In this document: positions 35,289 to 44,810 of the stretch, piece after piece
Layout of the letters: each line of letters opens with the position of its first letter
How positions within the stretch are numbered: position 1 is the first letter of the stretch
Assembly: GCF_044761665.1 (NCBI RefSeq)
Contig: NZ_JBIWCW010000017.1
Span: 5,788-69,787, forward strand
Reading direction: 5' to 3'
DNA: 64,000 nt
DNA from: Peribacillus sp044761665
GTDB lineage: Bacteria; Bacillota; Bacilli; Bacillales; DSM-1321
The notes under the pieces: model-generated
Database searches by the model: none
The model's input: the letters and a program-made list of their open reading frames with translations, nothing else
What the model was told of the DNA's origin: nothing
Position numbers and translations under genes: made by a program

Positions 35289-35588
35289 ATGTTAAACATT
35301 ACAGAATATACAGTTGAAAAATTGACCGACCCATTCGGGATCTTATCCGGAGACCGTTTTGAATACTTCTTAGATATTGAAGTACCGGAAGAGGACGAAC
35401 TCTTTACAGAGAACGGTTTATATATCCGTGTTTTATTTGTATCTGAAGAACAAAATGGCAGACTCGTTAAATATGATATTTTAGAAAAAGGCAGTGACCA
35501 ACTGTTGGATTTTGAGTTAGAGGATGAGGAAGTAGCCATGATTACAGCCTTCTGTCTAGAACATTTAGACGAAGCGACAGTCAATTAA
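35289..35588 (+). CDS. DUF6509 family protein
   Basis: 99 residues, acidic and cytosolic, starting MLNITEYTVEKLTDPFGILSGDRFEYFLDIEV, with VPEEDELFTENGLYIRVLFV and a C-terminal EDEEVAMITAFCLEHLDE. This matches the small Bacillus family I know as DUF6509; no function is known. It is a single-gene unit on the plus strand, between the GntR gene and spoIIIE, with its own promoter and a terminator that overlaps its stop codon. Confidence 0.8.
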   Translation: MLNITEYTVEKLTDPFGILSGDRFEYFLDIEVPEEDELFTENGLYIRVLFVSEEQNGRLVKYDILEKGSDQLLDFELEDEEVAMITAFCLEHLDEATVN

Positions 35589-35618
35589 AAAATACCGGGC
35601 AGCTGCCCGGTATTTTTT
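35587..35618. terminator. Bidirectional terminator between DUF6509 and spoIIIE
   Basis: A perfect 32-base palindrome with A6/T6 ends and a CCGGGCAG core. It begins within the TAA of the DUF6509 gene (35586-35588) and ends five bases before the spoIIIE stop codon, so it stops both converging transcripts. Confidence 0.95.
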
Positions 35619-35622
35619 AATT

Positions 35623-37956
35623 CTATGATAAATGTGCTTCATCGTGATCATCTTTTGAAACCAGCACATTACGTGGCTTGCTTCCTTCGTAGGGACCGAC
35701 GATTCCCCTTGCTTCCATTTCATCGATTAACCTCGCGGCACGGGTATAGCCAATCCTGAAACGGCGCTGCAGCATCGAAACTGAAGCGGTCTGCATTTCG
35801 GTAATTAAGGATACGGCTTCCCCATATAAACTATCCTCGACTTCACCACTTGAAGTCTCTGGTATTTCGTCCGGTATCATTTCTTCGTTATACTGAGCCT
35901 TCTGTTGTGAAATGACGTAGGTAACTACTTCCTCAACTTCTTGATCTGATAAGAACGCTCCTTGGACACGAATCGGTTTGGAAGCCCCAACAGGTAAAAA
36001 CAGCATGTCTCCACGACCTAGCAGTTTTTCTGCACCTCCCATATCCAATATCGTCCTCGAGTCAGTCGATGACGAGACACTAAAAGCAATTCTGGATGGG
36101 ATATTTGCCTTGATGACACCCGTAATTACATCCACAGACGGTCGCTGAGTGGCAATGATTAAGTGAATGCCCGCTGCCCTTGCCATCTGCGCAAGACGTG
36201 TGATGGCATCCTCCACATCATTTGAAGCAACCATCATCAAATCGGCAAGCTCATCGACAATGACTACAATATAGGGCAACAGAGGCTGTTTGGAGTCTTC
36301 CTCACTATTAAAACGGTTAACGTAATCATTGTAGCCTTCGATATTACGCGTACCTGTGTGTGAAAAGAGCTCGTAGCGCCGTTCCATTTCACTCACCACT
36401 TTTTGAAGGGCTTGGGCCGCTTTTTTTGGATTAGTCACGACAGGCGCAAGTAAATGAGGAATTCCATTATAAACATTGAGTTCCACCATTTTTGGGTCAA
36501 TCATCATCATCTTCACTTCATGTGGTTTTGCCCGCATGAGGATACTCGTGATAATACCGTTGATACAGACCGATTTACCACTGCCTGTTGCCCCCGCTAC
36601 AAGTAAATGCGGCATTTTATTGAGTTCAGCTTTAACCGCTTCACCCGAAATGTTCCGCCCAAGCCCAATTTGCAATTTTGCATCAGGTTTGTCAACTTCT
36701 TTAGCATCCAATACTTCCCTAAGAGAAACCATGGCCACCTCAGAATTCGGAACTTCAATTCCTATTGCCGATTTACCTGGAATGGGTGCTTCCATCCGGA
36801 TGTCCTTGGCTGCAAGTGCCAATGCAAGATCATCAGAAAGACTCACTATTTTACTGACCTTTACCCCTACATCTGGGTGCACTTCATATTTGGTCACAGC
36901 AGGTCCCAAATAAACCTGTGTGACTCTCGCTTTAACGCCAAAGCTCTGAAACGTGCGTTCAAGCTTTGCCGCATTTTCATGGATTAACTGATACTCTCCA
37001 CTTTGATCCGTTTTTTGGGGCTGCAATAACAAAGATAGGGGAGGTAAGGTATATTCCTTATTTTCCACTTCAGTAAAATTGATGGGCGGGACCACTTCGT
37101 CATGTTCTTCTTCTCCTTCAACTGAAGGTATCGTCTCAGTAGTAGCAGGCTGTTCTTCCTTTTCATCACCGTATGCTTTATCAGCAAAGCTTGATATGAT
37201 TCGCTCCGTAACCATCTGCTGTGTCTCTTCTTCCTGCTGTACGGCATGAACTTCTTCCACAGGTTCGTTTTCACGTTTTTTCTTCTTAGCAGGATTCTTT
37301 TTCTTTTGTTTCTTATCATCATTCCATGTTTTCATATCATCGGTAAAGGCTGTCCACTGCTTTTTAATAAAGCTACCAAGGGTAACGATAAATTTGCCAA
37401 GCGTCTCGCCTAATGTCTTTCCTGTCATTAACACGATCCCGATGATGATAAACACGAAGGATACTATTTTTGAGCCGGCTTCGTCAAACAAGAAATAAGA
37501 GGCTGCAAATAACACAGCGCCTATCATCCCTCCGCCAAGATCCTTCGTACTGGTTTTACCGGTCACTTCCATCCAGAATAGTTCCCACGTGTTCGATATT
37601 ACACTGGGCTTCGTAAACGGACCACCTTCTGCCAATAAATTAAACAGGGTTACATGACTAAGCAACAACATACTCGCTACAATAAAATACAAGCCGATTA
37701 ATTGCCGTTTAAGCAAATATGGGACCTCTCTTTTAATCATCAAATAAAAGCCAGTCGCGATGGCCCCTAACAGAAAGAGGATGTACCATTCTCCCATAAA
37801 GAAACGAACTAACAGGACTGTACCGCTCCCCACTGCACCTAATTTAGCAATGGCGATGACTGCCAGACTTATGATAGTCAGACCAATCAATTCATATTTA
37901 AGCGATAACTTTAGTTTTTCATTACTTTTCTTCTTCCTTTTTTTCTTTTTCACCAT
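35623..37956 (-). CDS. spoIIIE: DNA translocase SpoIIIE/FtsK
   Basis: 777 residues from the ATG at 37956, which follows an AGGTGAT RBS; the upstream extension is not conserved. A basic N terminus (MVKKKKRKKKSNEK) precedes four membrane helices (about 25-165). A long charged linker follows, then the RecA-like motor with Walker A AGATGSGKSV and Walker B YIVVIVDELADL, and the DNA-recognising gamma winged-helix (SMLQRRFRIGYTRAARLIDEMEARG). It pumps the chromosome across the division or sporulation septum. Synteny with ylzJ-tepA-rnjB supports SpoIIIE rather than SftA. Confidence 0.96.
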   Translation of the reverse strand: MVKKKKRKKKSNEKLKLSLKYELIGLTIISLAVIAIAKLGAVGSGTVLLVRFFMGEWYILFLLGAIATGFYLMIKREVPYLLKRQLIGLYFIVASMLLLSHVTLFNLLAEGGPFTKPSVISNTWELFWMEVTGKTSTKDLGGGMIGAVLFAASYFLFDEAGSKIVSFVFIIIGIVLMTGKTLGETLGKFIVTLGSFIKKQWTAFTDDMKTWNDDKKQKKKNPAKKKKRENEPVEEVHAVQQEEETQQMVTERIISSFADKAYGDEKEEQPATTETIPSVEGEEEHDEVVPPINFTEVENKEYTLPPLSLLLQPQKTDQSGEYQLIHENAAKLERTFQSFGVKARVTQVYLGPAVTKYEVHPDVGVKVSKIVSLSDDLALALAAKDIRMEAPIPGKSAIGIEVPNSEVAMVSLREVLDAKEVDKPDAKLQIGLGRNISGEAVKAELNKMPHLLVAGATGSGKSVCINGIITSILMRAKPHEVKMMMIDPKMVELNVYNGIPHLLAPVVTNPKKAAQALQKVVSEMERRYELFSHTGTRNIEGYNDYVNRFNSEEDSKQPLLPYIVVIVDELADLMMVASNDVEDAITRLAQMARAAGIHLIIATQRPSVDVITGVIKANIPSRIAFSVSSSTDSRTILDMGGAEKLLGRGDMLFLPVGASKPIRVQGAFLSDQEVEEVVTYVISQQKAQYNEEMIPDEIPETSSGEVEDSLYGEAVSLITEMQTASVSMLQRRFRIGYTRAARLIDEMEARGIVGPYEGSKPRNVLVSKDDHDEAHLS

Positions 37957-38107
37957 AAAATCACCTGATTCTTCTTGAAACTTAATTGTCACTCCTAAAA
38001 TTACACACAAAACAAAACAAATGTTCGCTTAGCAATTATACCAAAAAAATAGGATGATGTCTTTTGATCATGTCACAACTATTCGTGGTCAAAATCAAAC
38101 CAATGAA

Positions 38108-38138
38108 TAAAGCAGCCAAAAGGGGCTGCTGATTTTTT
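38108..38138. terminator. Terminator between ylzJ and spoIIIE
   Basis: A seven-base-pair stem AGCAGCC...GGCTGCT (38111-38117 with 38124-38130) carries a T-run on the plus strand and a shorter TTTATT on the minus strand. It follows ylzJ by 40 bases and probably closes the tepA-ylzJ transcript. Confidence 0.65.
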
Positions 38139-38177
38139 CATTAGTATATCATAATTTATCTCTGTTGGTCCTTTTTT

Positions 38178-38405
38178 CTAGTTTCTCAACGGTTCGAATA
38201 CATTGACAACTTCACCGGGCTGTACATTGATTTTCATGTAATCTTCTGGGTTCGTACTTACAATCCGGTCAATACGAAACGAACTTCCGCCTTCATGTTC
38301 TACCATGACGTGGACGCCATTCACTTTCATTTCAATCATATGTGCGATCTTATCATGGTGGTGCGGGAAGATGATCTCATCAGGGACAATGGTATAAAGT
38401 GTCAT
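38178..38405 (-). CDS. ylzJ: YlzJ-like protein
   Basis: 75 residues, starting MTLYTIVPDEIIFPHHHD, with VMVEHEGGSSFRIDRIVSTNPEDYM, which is the YlzJ family pattern. No membrane or catalytic motif is visible; its function is unknown. Its ATG overlaps the tepA stop codon by four bases (ATGA), so it is translated with TepA and may be a partner of it. Confidence 0.88.
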   Translation of the reverse strand: MTLYTIVPDEIIFPHHHDKIAHMIEMKVNGVHVMVEHEGGSSFRIDRIVSTNPEDYMKINVQPGEVVNVFEPLRN

Positions 38406-39139
38406 TGCAGTAACCCCTCTTCGCCTTTATTAGAACTTCTTTCTTCCATGAATTCATTCAATTTCCTCATCGCATGTCCCACTCCTCCAACACCATCAAT
38501 CATGCCGACATCGACCGCTTCCACCCCGATTACATTCGTTCCGATGTCCCGTGTTAGATTTCCTTTAGCGAACATTAGATCTTTAAAACTATCTTCGGTA
38601 ACATTGGAATGCCTTGTGACAAATTTAATTACCCGCTCCTGCATTTTATCTAAGTATTCAAAGGTTTGCGGTACCCCGATGACCATTCCGGTTAACCTGA
38701 TCGGATGTATCGTCATGGTTGCTGTCTCGGCTATAAACGAATAATCGCAAGAAACGGCAATTGGCACCCCAATGGAATGCCCTCCTCCCAATACAATGGA
38801 GACGGACGGTTTAGAAAGGGACGCTAACATCTCGGCAATGGCAAGGCCCGCTTCAACGTCTCCCCCCACAGTATTTAGAATGACAAGCAACCCCTCAATA
38901 TTGGGATTTTGTTCAATCGCTACTATTTGAGGAATCACATGTTCATACTTGGTCGTTTTATTTTGGGGAGGAAGTTGCATATGTCCTTCAATTTGACCGA
39001 TAATCGTCAAACAATGGATTTTTGAGTCTTTTGAAAGTTGTGGGACATTTGTAGTTCCCAACTGCTGGATTTTCTCGATTAACGTTGAATTCTTACCTTC
39101 CTGGCGGCCTTCATTTTCATTTGGCAATGGTGTATCCAC
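38402..39139 (-). CDS. tepA: ClpP-like protein TepA
   Basis: 245 residues with the ClpP/crotonase fold: LLVILNTVGGDVEAGLAIAEML, then VLGGGHSIGVPIAVSCDYSF with the Ser nucleophile in GHSIG, then ETATMTIHPIRLTG with a conserved His. TepA (translocation-enhancing protein) was linked to secretion, and in Bacillus it degrades small acid-soluble spore proteins at germination. No signal peptide is present. ylzJ overlaps its end by four bases. Confidence 0.92.
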   Translation of the reverse strand: MDTPLPNENEGRQEGKNSTLIEKIQQLGTTNVPQLSKDSKIHCLTIIGQIEGHMQLPPQNKTTKYEHVIPQIVAIEQNPNIEGLLVILNTVGGDVEAGLAIAEMLASLSKPSVSIVLGGGHSIGVPIAVSCDYSFIAETATMTIHPIRLTGMVIGVPQTFEYLDKMQERVIKFVTRHSNVTEDSFKDLMFAKGNLTRDIGTNVIGVEAVDVGMIDGVGGVGHAMRKLNEFMEERSSNKGEEGLLQ

Positions 39140-39275
39140 TTATGGCAACCCCTTTCTCTAAAGCCTATGCCCTTATTATGTCTCGAGTCTTAAACTTCAT
39201 TCTTCAAGACGGGCAGCACTCGTAAGAAAAGTATTGGGTCCATAAAAGGTGTTTAGTCGAACTATGATAAATGGC

Positions 39276-39317
39276 AAAAAGGCAGATACGTTGATTCAAC
39301 AACATTTCTGCCTTTTT
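39276..39317. terminator. Terminator of rnjB
   Basis: Eleven-base arms AAAAAGGCAGA and TCTGCCTTTTT (39276-39286 and 39307-39317) with a 20-base loop end the rnjB transcript on the minus strand; T-runs exist on both strands. Confidence 0.85.
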
Positions 39318-39334
39318 GATGGAAGCCCCTTTGA

Positions 39335-41005
39335 TTAATATTCCATGATGATAGGTAAGATCATCGGGCGACGCTTTGTTTTTTCATAGAAGAATTGGTT
39401 TAGAGCATCACGCATTTCCTGTTTCAGCGTAGACCAATCGAAAGGCTGACGCGATCCGTTTTTCTTCACGATTTCACTTACAATGCCTGTTGCTTCCGCC
39501 ATCATTTTTTCTGATTCACGCACATATACGAATCCACGAGAGATGATTTCCGGACCTGCGGCAATGCTCTTATCTTGTCGATTCAATGTGACGACGACGA
39601 TCAATATACCATCTTGTGATAATAAACGGCGATCACGGAGAACGATATTCCCCACATCTCCTACACCACTGCCATCAATTAAAATATTACCTGCAGTTAC
39701 TTTTCCGGAAAGGCCAATCTTATCGCCATTCATTTCAATGACATCACCTTTTTCAGCAATTACAATGTTTTCAGGTTTGATTCCTGCAGAGATGCCCACT
39801 TTTTGGTGAGAATACAGATGACGGTATTCCCCGTGTACCGGGATGAAGTATTTAGGGTTCATCAGGTTGATCATCATCTTCAATTCTTCCTGGCTCCCAT
39901 GACCCGTTACATGAACTTTATATTTATTTGAAGAAACGACCTCAGCACCCACTCGGTAAAGTAAGTCGATGGTTTTTGATAGAATAAGCTCTCCACCCTG
40001 TAGAGGGGATGCACTGATTAAGACCGTGTCACCTTTTTTAATCGTAACTTGTTTATGGGTCTGCTTCGCCATTTTTTGAAGGGCCGCTATCGGTTCTCCT
40101 TGGTGGCCGGTTGATAACACCACAATTTCACGATCTTCGTATTGATTGATTTCACTAACTGGAATAATCAAATCATCCTCGACTTTTAAGTAGCCTAGAT
40201 TTAAAGCAGTTTCGTATACCCGCTTCAAACTTTTCCCAACAACGGCCACTTTCCTTTTATTTGCTGCAGCCGCATTGAAGACATGCTGAATCCGATTTAC
40301 ATTCGAAGCAAAGCAGGCAACAATAATTCTACCGGATGTGGAACGGAAGGCTTCCGTAATGTCTTTGGCAACAACTGCTTCTGATGGAGTATAACCTGGT
40401 CTCTCAGCCCCCGTACTATCAGAAAGCAGACACAGGACCCCCTCTTCCCCGATACTTGCCATTTTACCTATTTCAGGTTTATAAAGGTCCGTTGCCGCTT
40501 GGTCAAACTTGAAATCTCCGGTATATACGATAGCGCCTTCACGCGTATGTATGACCACTCCCACAGAATCAGGAATACTATGGTTCGTACGGAAAAAGGA
40601 AACAGCAGCCTCTGGAAAACTCAAAAGAGAATCTGAATCAATCTCTGTAAAAATCGCCCTGCCATTAAAGCCATCTTCCTTTAGTTTTGTCTTAATTAAC
40701 GCAAGTGTAAGCTTTGTCCCATATACGGGAACAGGTAAATATTTCAATACGTAAGCAAGGGCACCCATATGATCTTCATGACCATGCGTAATAAAAATCC
40801 CCTGAATTCGTTCTTTATTGTCCATCAAGTAAGAAATATCCGGTATAACAGCATCGATGCCAAGCATTTCTTCTTCTGGCAACATCAAACCTGCATCTAA
40901 AAGATAGAGGTCATCATTCACCTCAACCACATACATATTTTTACCAAGTTCCCCTTGTCCCCCAAGAGAAATCACTTTAATTCCATTATTTTTATCTTTA
41001 CCCAA
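39335..41005 (-). CDS. rnjB: Ribonuclease J2
   Basis: 556 residues from a TTG at 41005 placed eight bases after AAGGAGG; the longer frame upstream lacks an RBS. Metallo-beta-lactamase/beta-CASP layout: zinc motif HGHEDH at 74-79, LLSDSTGAERPGYT and the C-terminal VYVRESEKMMAEA segment. By position (dapA-rnjB-tepA) it is RNase J2, the partner of RNase J1 in 5' exonuclease and endonuclease activity. The intact HxHxDH motif would normally mean an active site; as I recall it, B. subtilis J2 reads HGHDEN at that point. Confidence 0.92.
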   Translation of the reverse strand: MGKDKNNGIKVISLGGQGELGKNMYVVEVNDDLYLLDAGLMLPEEEMLGIDAVIPDISYLMDNKERIQGIFITHGHEDHMGALAYVLKYLPVPVYGTKLTLALIKTKLKEDGFNGRAIFTEIDSDSLLSFPEAAVSFFRTNHSIPDSVGVVIHTREGAIVYTGDFKFDQAATDLYKPEIGKMASIGEEGVLCLLSDSTGAERPGYTPSEAVVAKDITEAFRSTSGRIIVACFASNVNRIQHVFNAAAANKRKVAVVGKSLKRVYETALNLGYLKVEDDLIIPVSEINQYEDREIVVLSTGHQGEPIAALQKMAKQTHKQVTIKKGDTVLISASPLQGGELILSKTIDLLYRVGAEVVSSNKYKVHVTGHGSQEELKMMINLMNPKYFIPVHGEYRHLYSHQKVGISAGIKPENIVIAEKGDVIEMNGDKIGLSGKVTAGNILIDGSGVGDVGNIVLRDRRLLSQDGILIVVVTLNRQDKSIAAGPEIISRGFVYVRESEKMMAEATGIVSEIVKKNGSRQPFDWSTLKQEMRDALNQFFYEKTKRRPMILPIIMEY

Positions 41006-41256
41006 TCGAATATCCTCCTTAAGAAATAGCCGTTCATAATTTCCATTGATTTCATTATAACCCATGTTTAAAAAACATGACAACACATACCATTTCTAGA
41101 AGATTTCTCCCTTGCCTGGCAATGCGTTTATGTATAGGAGCTTAACTCCTCATTGTATCCCTTTTTAAAAAGAAAAGACTATTAGAAGTATAAGCCCTTA
41201 ACCTATAACTGGAAAGAAAATAATACTTTATTCATTAAACCAAAGAATCTTTATGT

Positions 41257-41289
41257 GAAAACAAGCCAATCATTAAACGATCAGCTTGT
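41257..41289 (-). terminator. Terminator of dapA
   Basis: On the minus strand ACAAGC...GCTTGT (plus 41261-41266 with 41284-41289), extended by inner pairs, is followed by TTTCAC. It lies twelve bases after dapA and closes the dpaA-dpaB-asd-dapG-dapA unit. Confidence 0.75.
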
Positions 41290-41300
41290 CTGGTGAAGAT

Positions 41301-42167
41301 TTATTTTTTTAATACTGATATCAACACTGAGCGCTCTTGCTCAGTCAGTGGTACGATAGGCAACCTGACTGAACCTACATCAATGCCTTGTAACTGAAGG
41401 GCAGTCTTGACAGGGGCAGGACTTGGGGCTGCAAATAAACCTTTTATAAGGGGTAACAATTCCTGATGAAGTCTCGCAGCTTCTGCTAAGTTCCCGCTGA
41501 TGAATGCTTCTATGATTTGCTGCATTTCATTGCCGGCCACATGGGAGGCAACCGAAACGACGCCTACACCGCCAATAGCCAATACAGGAAGGGTTAAAGC
41601 ATCGTCCCCGCTATATAAGGCGAAATCCTCATCGGTCTCAGCAATGATTTGCGTCATGGCATTTAAATCGCCGCTCGCTTCTTTCACGGCTACGATGTTA
41701 GGTATCTCCGAAAGGCGGATAATGGTCTCCGGGTCAATATTGACAGCAGCACGCCCAGGGATGTTGTAAACCATCACCGGCAATGTTGTACTCTCGGCAA
41801 TCGCTTTAAAATGTTGGAAAAGTCCTTCTTGATTCGTTTTACTATAATAGGGTGCCACAATCATGATTGCATCTGCACCGTTCTTTTCCGCTTTTTTAGT
41901 CAACTCGATGGAAGCATATGTGTTATTGCTTCCTGTTCCCATGATGATGGGCACTCGTTTGTCTACGATCTTTGTAACATGACGAAGAAGGGCAATCTTC
42001 TCTTCCGAAGACAATGTAGGTGATTCCCCTGTTGTACCTGCAAGTACAAGTGAATCCGTTCCGTTAGATAATAAGTAATTGACCAATTTAGTCGTTTTTT
42101 GAAAGTCAACATTCCCCTTACTATCGAAAGGAGTGACCATTGCGGTTGATACTCTACCAAATATCAT
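41301..42167 (-). CDS. dapA: 4-hydroxy-tetrahydrodipicolinate synthase
   Basis: 288 residues, a TIM barrel: GTTGESPTLSSEEK, YYSKTNQEGLFQHF with the active Tyr, YNIPGRAAVN, and the Schiff-base Lys in VAVKEASGD. It condenses pyruvate with aspartate semialdehyde, feeding both lysine/meso-DAP synthesis and dipicolinic acid for spores. It follows dapG with an RBS AGAGGTG and ends the operon. There is no lysine riboswitch nearby, consistent with control at dpaA or asd instead. Confidence 0.96.
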   Translation of the reverse strand: MIFGRVSTAMVTPFDSKGNVDFQKTTKLVNYLLSNGTDSLVLAGTTGESPTLSSEEKIALLRHVTKIVDKRVPIIMGTGSNNTYASIELTKKAEKNGADAIMIVAPYYSKTNQEGLFQHFKAIAESTTLPVMVYNIPGRAAVNIDPETIIRLSEIPNIVAVKEASGDLNAMTQIIAETDEDFALYSGDDALTLPVLAIGGVGVVSVASHVAGNEMQQIIEAFISGNLAEAARLHQELLPLIKGLFAAPSPAPVKTALQLQGIDVGSVRLPIVPLTEQERSVLISVLKK

Positions 42168-42209
42168 GTTTTAACACCTCTTTAATTTATAAAACTTCAA
42201 TATATACGG

Positions 42210-43436
42210 TTATTCCGTTTCCATTTCATGTAAATGGAATGCATCATGAAGCGAATTAACCGCATTGATTAAATCATCTTCCTTCACCAATACCCAAATT
42301 GTCGTATGACTATCCGCCGATTGAAGAATCGATATTTCTTTTTCCGAAAGTGCTGTGACAATCTTCGAAGCCACACCAGGTACACCATTGATGCCCGCTC
42401 CAACGACGGATACTTTGGCACAATTCCGTTCAATGAGAGGATCATGCCCCATTTCAGCCAGAATGGAAAGGGCTAGTTCCGTCATCTCTTCCGTGACCGT
42501 ATAGACCACTCCATTCGGCGAAATATTAATAAAGTCGACGGAAATAGACGCATTGGCCATCGCTTTAAACACTTCTGCCTGTAAATTATATTGTTCTTTT
42601 TTTGCATTCACCTTAATTTGGGTTATTTTTGAAACATGAGCAATTCCTGTAACGAGTCTTTCCCTGATATCACTGCCTTGGCTTCCCTTATTTACGCTTG
42701 TAACTAGGGTCCCCAATCCTTCACTGTATGTGGAACGGATCCGGATTGGCACTTTAGCCTGCATCGCAATTTCGACCGCCCGGGGATGGATGACTTTAGC
42801 TCCTTGATATGCCATATTGCATACTTCGGTATAAGAGACGATGGATAATGGGCGGGCATGCTCGGCAATCCGTGGATCAGCAGTCATGATTCCTTCCACA
42901 TCCGTGAAAATATCGACACGGTCAGCCTGTAAAGCAGCTCCTAATGCTGCAGCCGAAGTGTCACTCCCACCTCGTCCAATTGTTGTGATGTCCCCATTTT
43001 TGGCGGCTCCTTGGAAGCCTGCAACAACAACGACATCTTTCATTTCAAGTTCCTTCAGGAGACGGTCACACTTCATTTCAACGATTCTTGCACTGGAAAA
43101 ATCGTAATTCGTCTGGAATCCTGCTTGGGCCCCTGTGTAAGCGGTAGCTTCTATCCCATGTTCCAACAACATATTCGTAAATACCACAGAAGATATTGTT
43201 TCACCTACTGACATAAGTAGGTCCTGTTCCCGTTTAGAAAGAAGGGCGCTTGATCCATTTACCAATGAAAGTAATGTATCTGTCGCATATGGATCACCTT
43301 TTCTTCCCATGGCAGAAACAACGACCACCACTTTATACCCTTCCTTAAGAGCCCTCTCAATATGGCCCTTGGCATGGGCCCGGCTATCTTCGTCCCGGAC
43401 TGATGTCCCACCGAATTTCTGGACGATTATTTTCAA
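42210..43436 (-). CDS. dapG: Aspartokinase I (DapG)
   Basis: 408 residues from a TTG at 43436 preceded by GGGGTGAG; the open frame continues upstream, but the family begins MKIIVQKFGGTSV. The kinase domain has VVVSAMGRKGDPYATD, GRGGSDTSAAALG and a Lys-rich hinge. Two C-terminal ACT domains (QIKVNAKKEQY, and VSVVGAGINGVPGVASKIVTALSEKEISILQ) bind the effector, meso-diaminopimelate in the B. subtilis enzyme. It phosphorylates aspartate, and its product goes to Asd, encoded upstream. Confidence 0.95.
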   Translation of the reverse strand: MKIIVQKFGGTSVRDEDSRAHAKGHIERALKEGYKVVVVVSAMGRKGDPYATDTLLSLVNGSSALLSKREQDLLMSVGETISSVVFTNMLLEHGIEATAYTGAQAGFQTNYDFSSARIVEMKCDRLLKELEMKDVVVVAGFQGAAKNGDITTIGRGGSDTSAAALGAALQADRVDIFTDVEGIMTADPRIAEHARPLSIVSYTEVCNMAYQGAKVIHPRAVEIAMQAKVPIRIRSTYSEGLGTLVTSVNKGSQGSDIRERLVTGIAHVSKITQIKVNAKKEQYNLQAEVFKAMANASISVDFINISPNGVVYTVTEEMTELALSILAEMGHDPLIERNCAKVSVVGAGINGVPGVASKIVTALSEKEISILQSADSHTTIWVLVKEDDLINAVNSLHDAFHLHEMETE

Positions 43437-43538
43437 TATTCTCACCCCAAATATAAGCCAGCCTCCCAATAAGGAAGCTGACATAAACTCTTTATCATGT
43501 TGAAATGTTCTTAGCTGCCCGAGTTTTATTATCTTTTC

Positions 43539-44594
43539 TTACTTAACACTCACTAAGTCTAATTTTAAAAGGCTTTCAGCAATTTGAACAGAATTCCATG
43601 CTGCCCCTTTTAATAGATTATCGGAAACGATCCATAAATGGAAGCCTTTATCTTCATCTAAATCTTTACGGATCCGGCCTACGAAAACATCATTCTTGCC
43701 GACAGAAGATGCAGGGGTTGGATAGACCTGTTGTTCTGGCTCATCTTCCAAAACGACTCCTGCTGCCGTTTTCATCAAGTTCTTGATTTCAGCCGCGGAA
43801 ACACCGTCTTTTTCAACTTCAATGTAAACTGATTCCGAATGACCTGTTACAACTGGAAGCCTAACACAAGTTGCAGCTACAGGCAGCTTTTCCATATGCA
43901 TGATTTTCTTTGTCTCATTGATCATTTTCATTTCTTCAAACGTGAATCCATTATCTTGGAACTTATCGATTTGGGGAATGACATTGAAAGCAATTTGATA
44001 ATGCTTGGCATCCCCTTTTACCGGTAATATTTTTGGTTCGATTTCTTTTTCATCCAGAAGATCACGAGCCTGTTCCTTTAGTTCGTTTATCGCTGCAACC
44101 CCGGCTCCAGATACGGCCTGGTATGTGGAAACGACCACTTTCGATAAACCATACTCTTGGCGGATCGGTTCTAACGCTACAACCATCTGAATCGTTGAAC
44201 AATTTGGATTGGCAATGATTCCATTATGCTTTTTCAAATCCTCTTCATTTACTTCCGGTACGACAAGCGGAACATTTTCATCCATGCGGAATGCGCTTGT
44301 ATTATCTACTACTATCGCTCCTCTTTTTACTGCTTCTGGAGCCAATTCCTTAGACACACTTCCACCCGCACTGAATAGAGCGATATCTATGCCTTCAAAG
44401 CTTTCAGGTTTCGCTTCCTGAACTTCGATTTCTTCACCTTTAAATAGCAACTTAGTCCCTGCGGAACGAGCTGATGATAAAAAGATGATTTTCGTGATCG
44501 GAAAATCCCGTTCTTCGAGTGTTGAAATCATTTGTTGTCCTACCGCTCCAGTCGCTCCTACTACAGCAATATGCAATCCCTGTGTCCCGGTCAT
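43539..44594 (-). CDS. asd: Aspartate-semialdehyde dehydrogenase
   Basis: 351 residues. NADP-binding AVVGATGAVGQQM at the N terminus, the active-site Cys in NPNCSTIQMV near residue 130, and catalytic AATCVRLPVVTGHSES. It reduces aspartyl phosphate to aspartate semialdehyde, the branch point for lysine/DAP, threonine/methionine and dipicolinate. The 216 bases between it and dpaB suggest an extra vegetative promoter for asd-dapG-dapA, as in B. subtilis; I did not find a clean -35/-10. RBS AAAGGAG. Confidence 0.96.
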   Translation of the reverse strand: MTGTQGLHIAVVGATGAVGQQMISTLEERDFPITKIIFLSSARSAGTKLLFKGEEIEVQEAKPESFEGIDIALFSAGGSVSKELAPEAVKRGAIVVDNTSAFRMDENVPLVVPEVNEEDLKKHNGIIANPNCSTIQMVVALEPIRQEYGLSKVVVSTYQAVSGAGVAAINELKEQARDLLDEKEIEPKILPVKGDAKHYQIAFNVIPQIDKFQDNGFTFEEMKMINETKKIMHMEKLPVAATCVRLPVVTGHSESVYIEVEKDGVSAAEIKNLMKTAAGVVLEDEPEQQVYPTPASSVGKNDVFVGRIRKDLDEDKGFHLWIVSDNLLKGAAWNSVQIAESLLKLDLVSVK

Positions 44595-44810
44595 TTGTAC
44601 ATGCTCCTTTTCTATCTCTAAAGTTAGTTAATATTTGTCTGGTTTACTCTACTTGCTCAGAATATCATATATTTTATCACATTAACATTCGAAAGAACGC
44701 ACTTTAACAAAATATTCTGGTAGTATAGATTGATTTTAACGAATGACTAAGTTTTACCTGGTTAACAAATTACCCGGGAGCGCACGGCTTACTATGGGAC
44801 AAGCAAGTGG

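Noticed and set aside
43437..43538. Possible lysine riboswitch or attenuator before dapG
   Set aside because: A short AGCCTCC/GGAAGCT-type hairpin is present but the space is only about 100 bases and no lysine-riboswitch core is visible.
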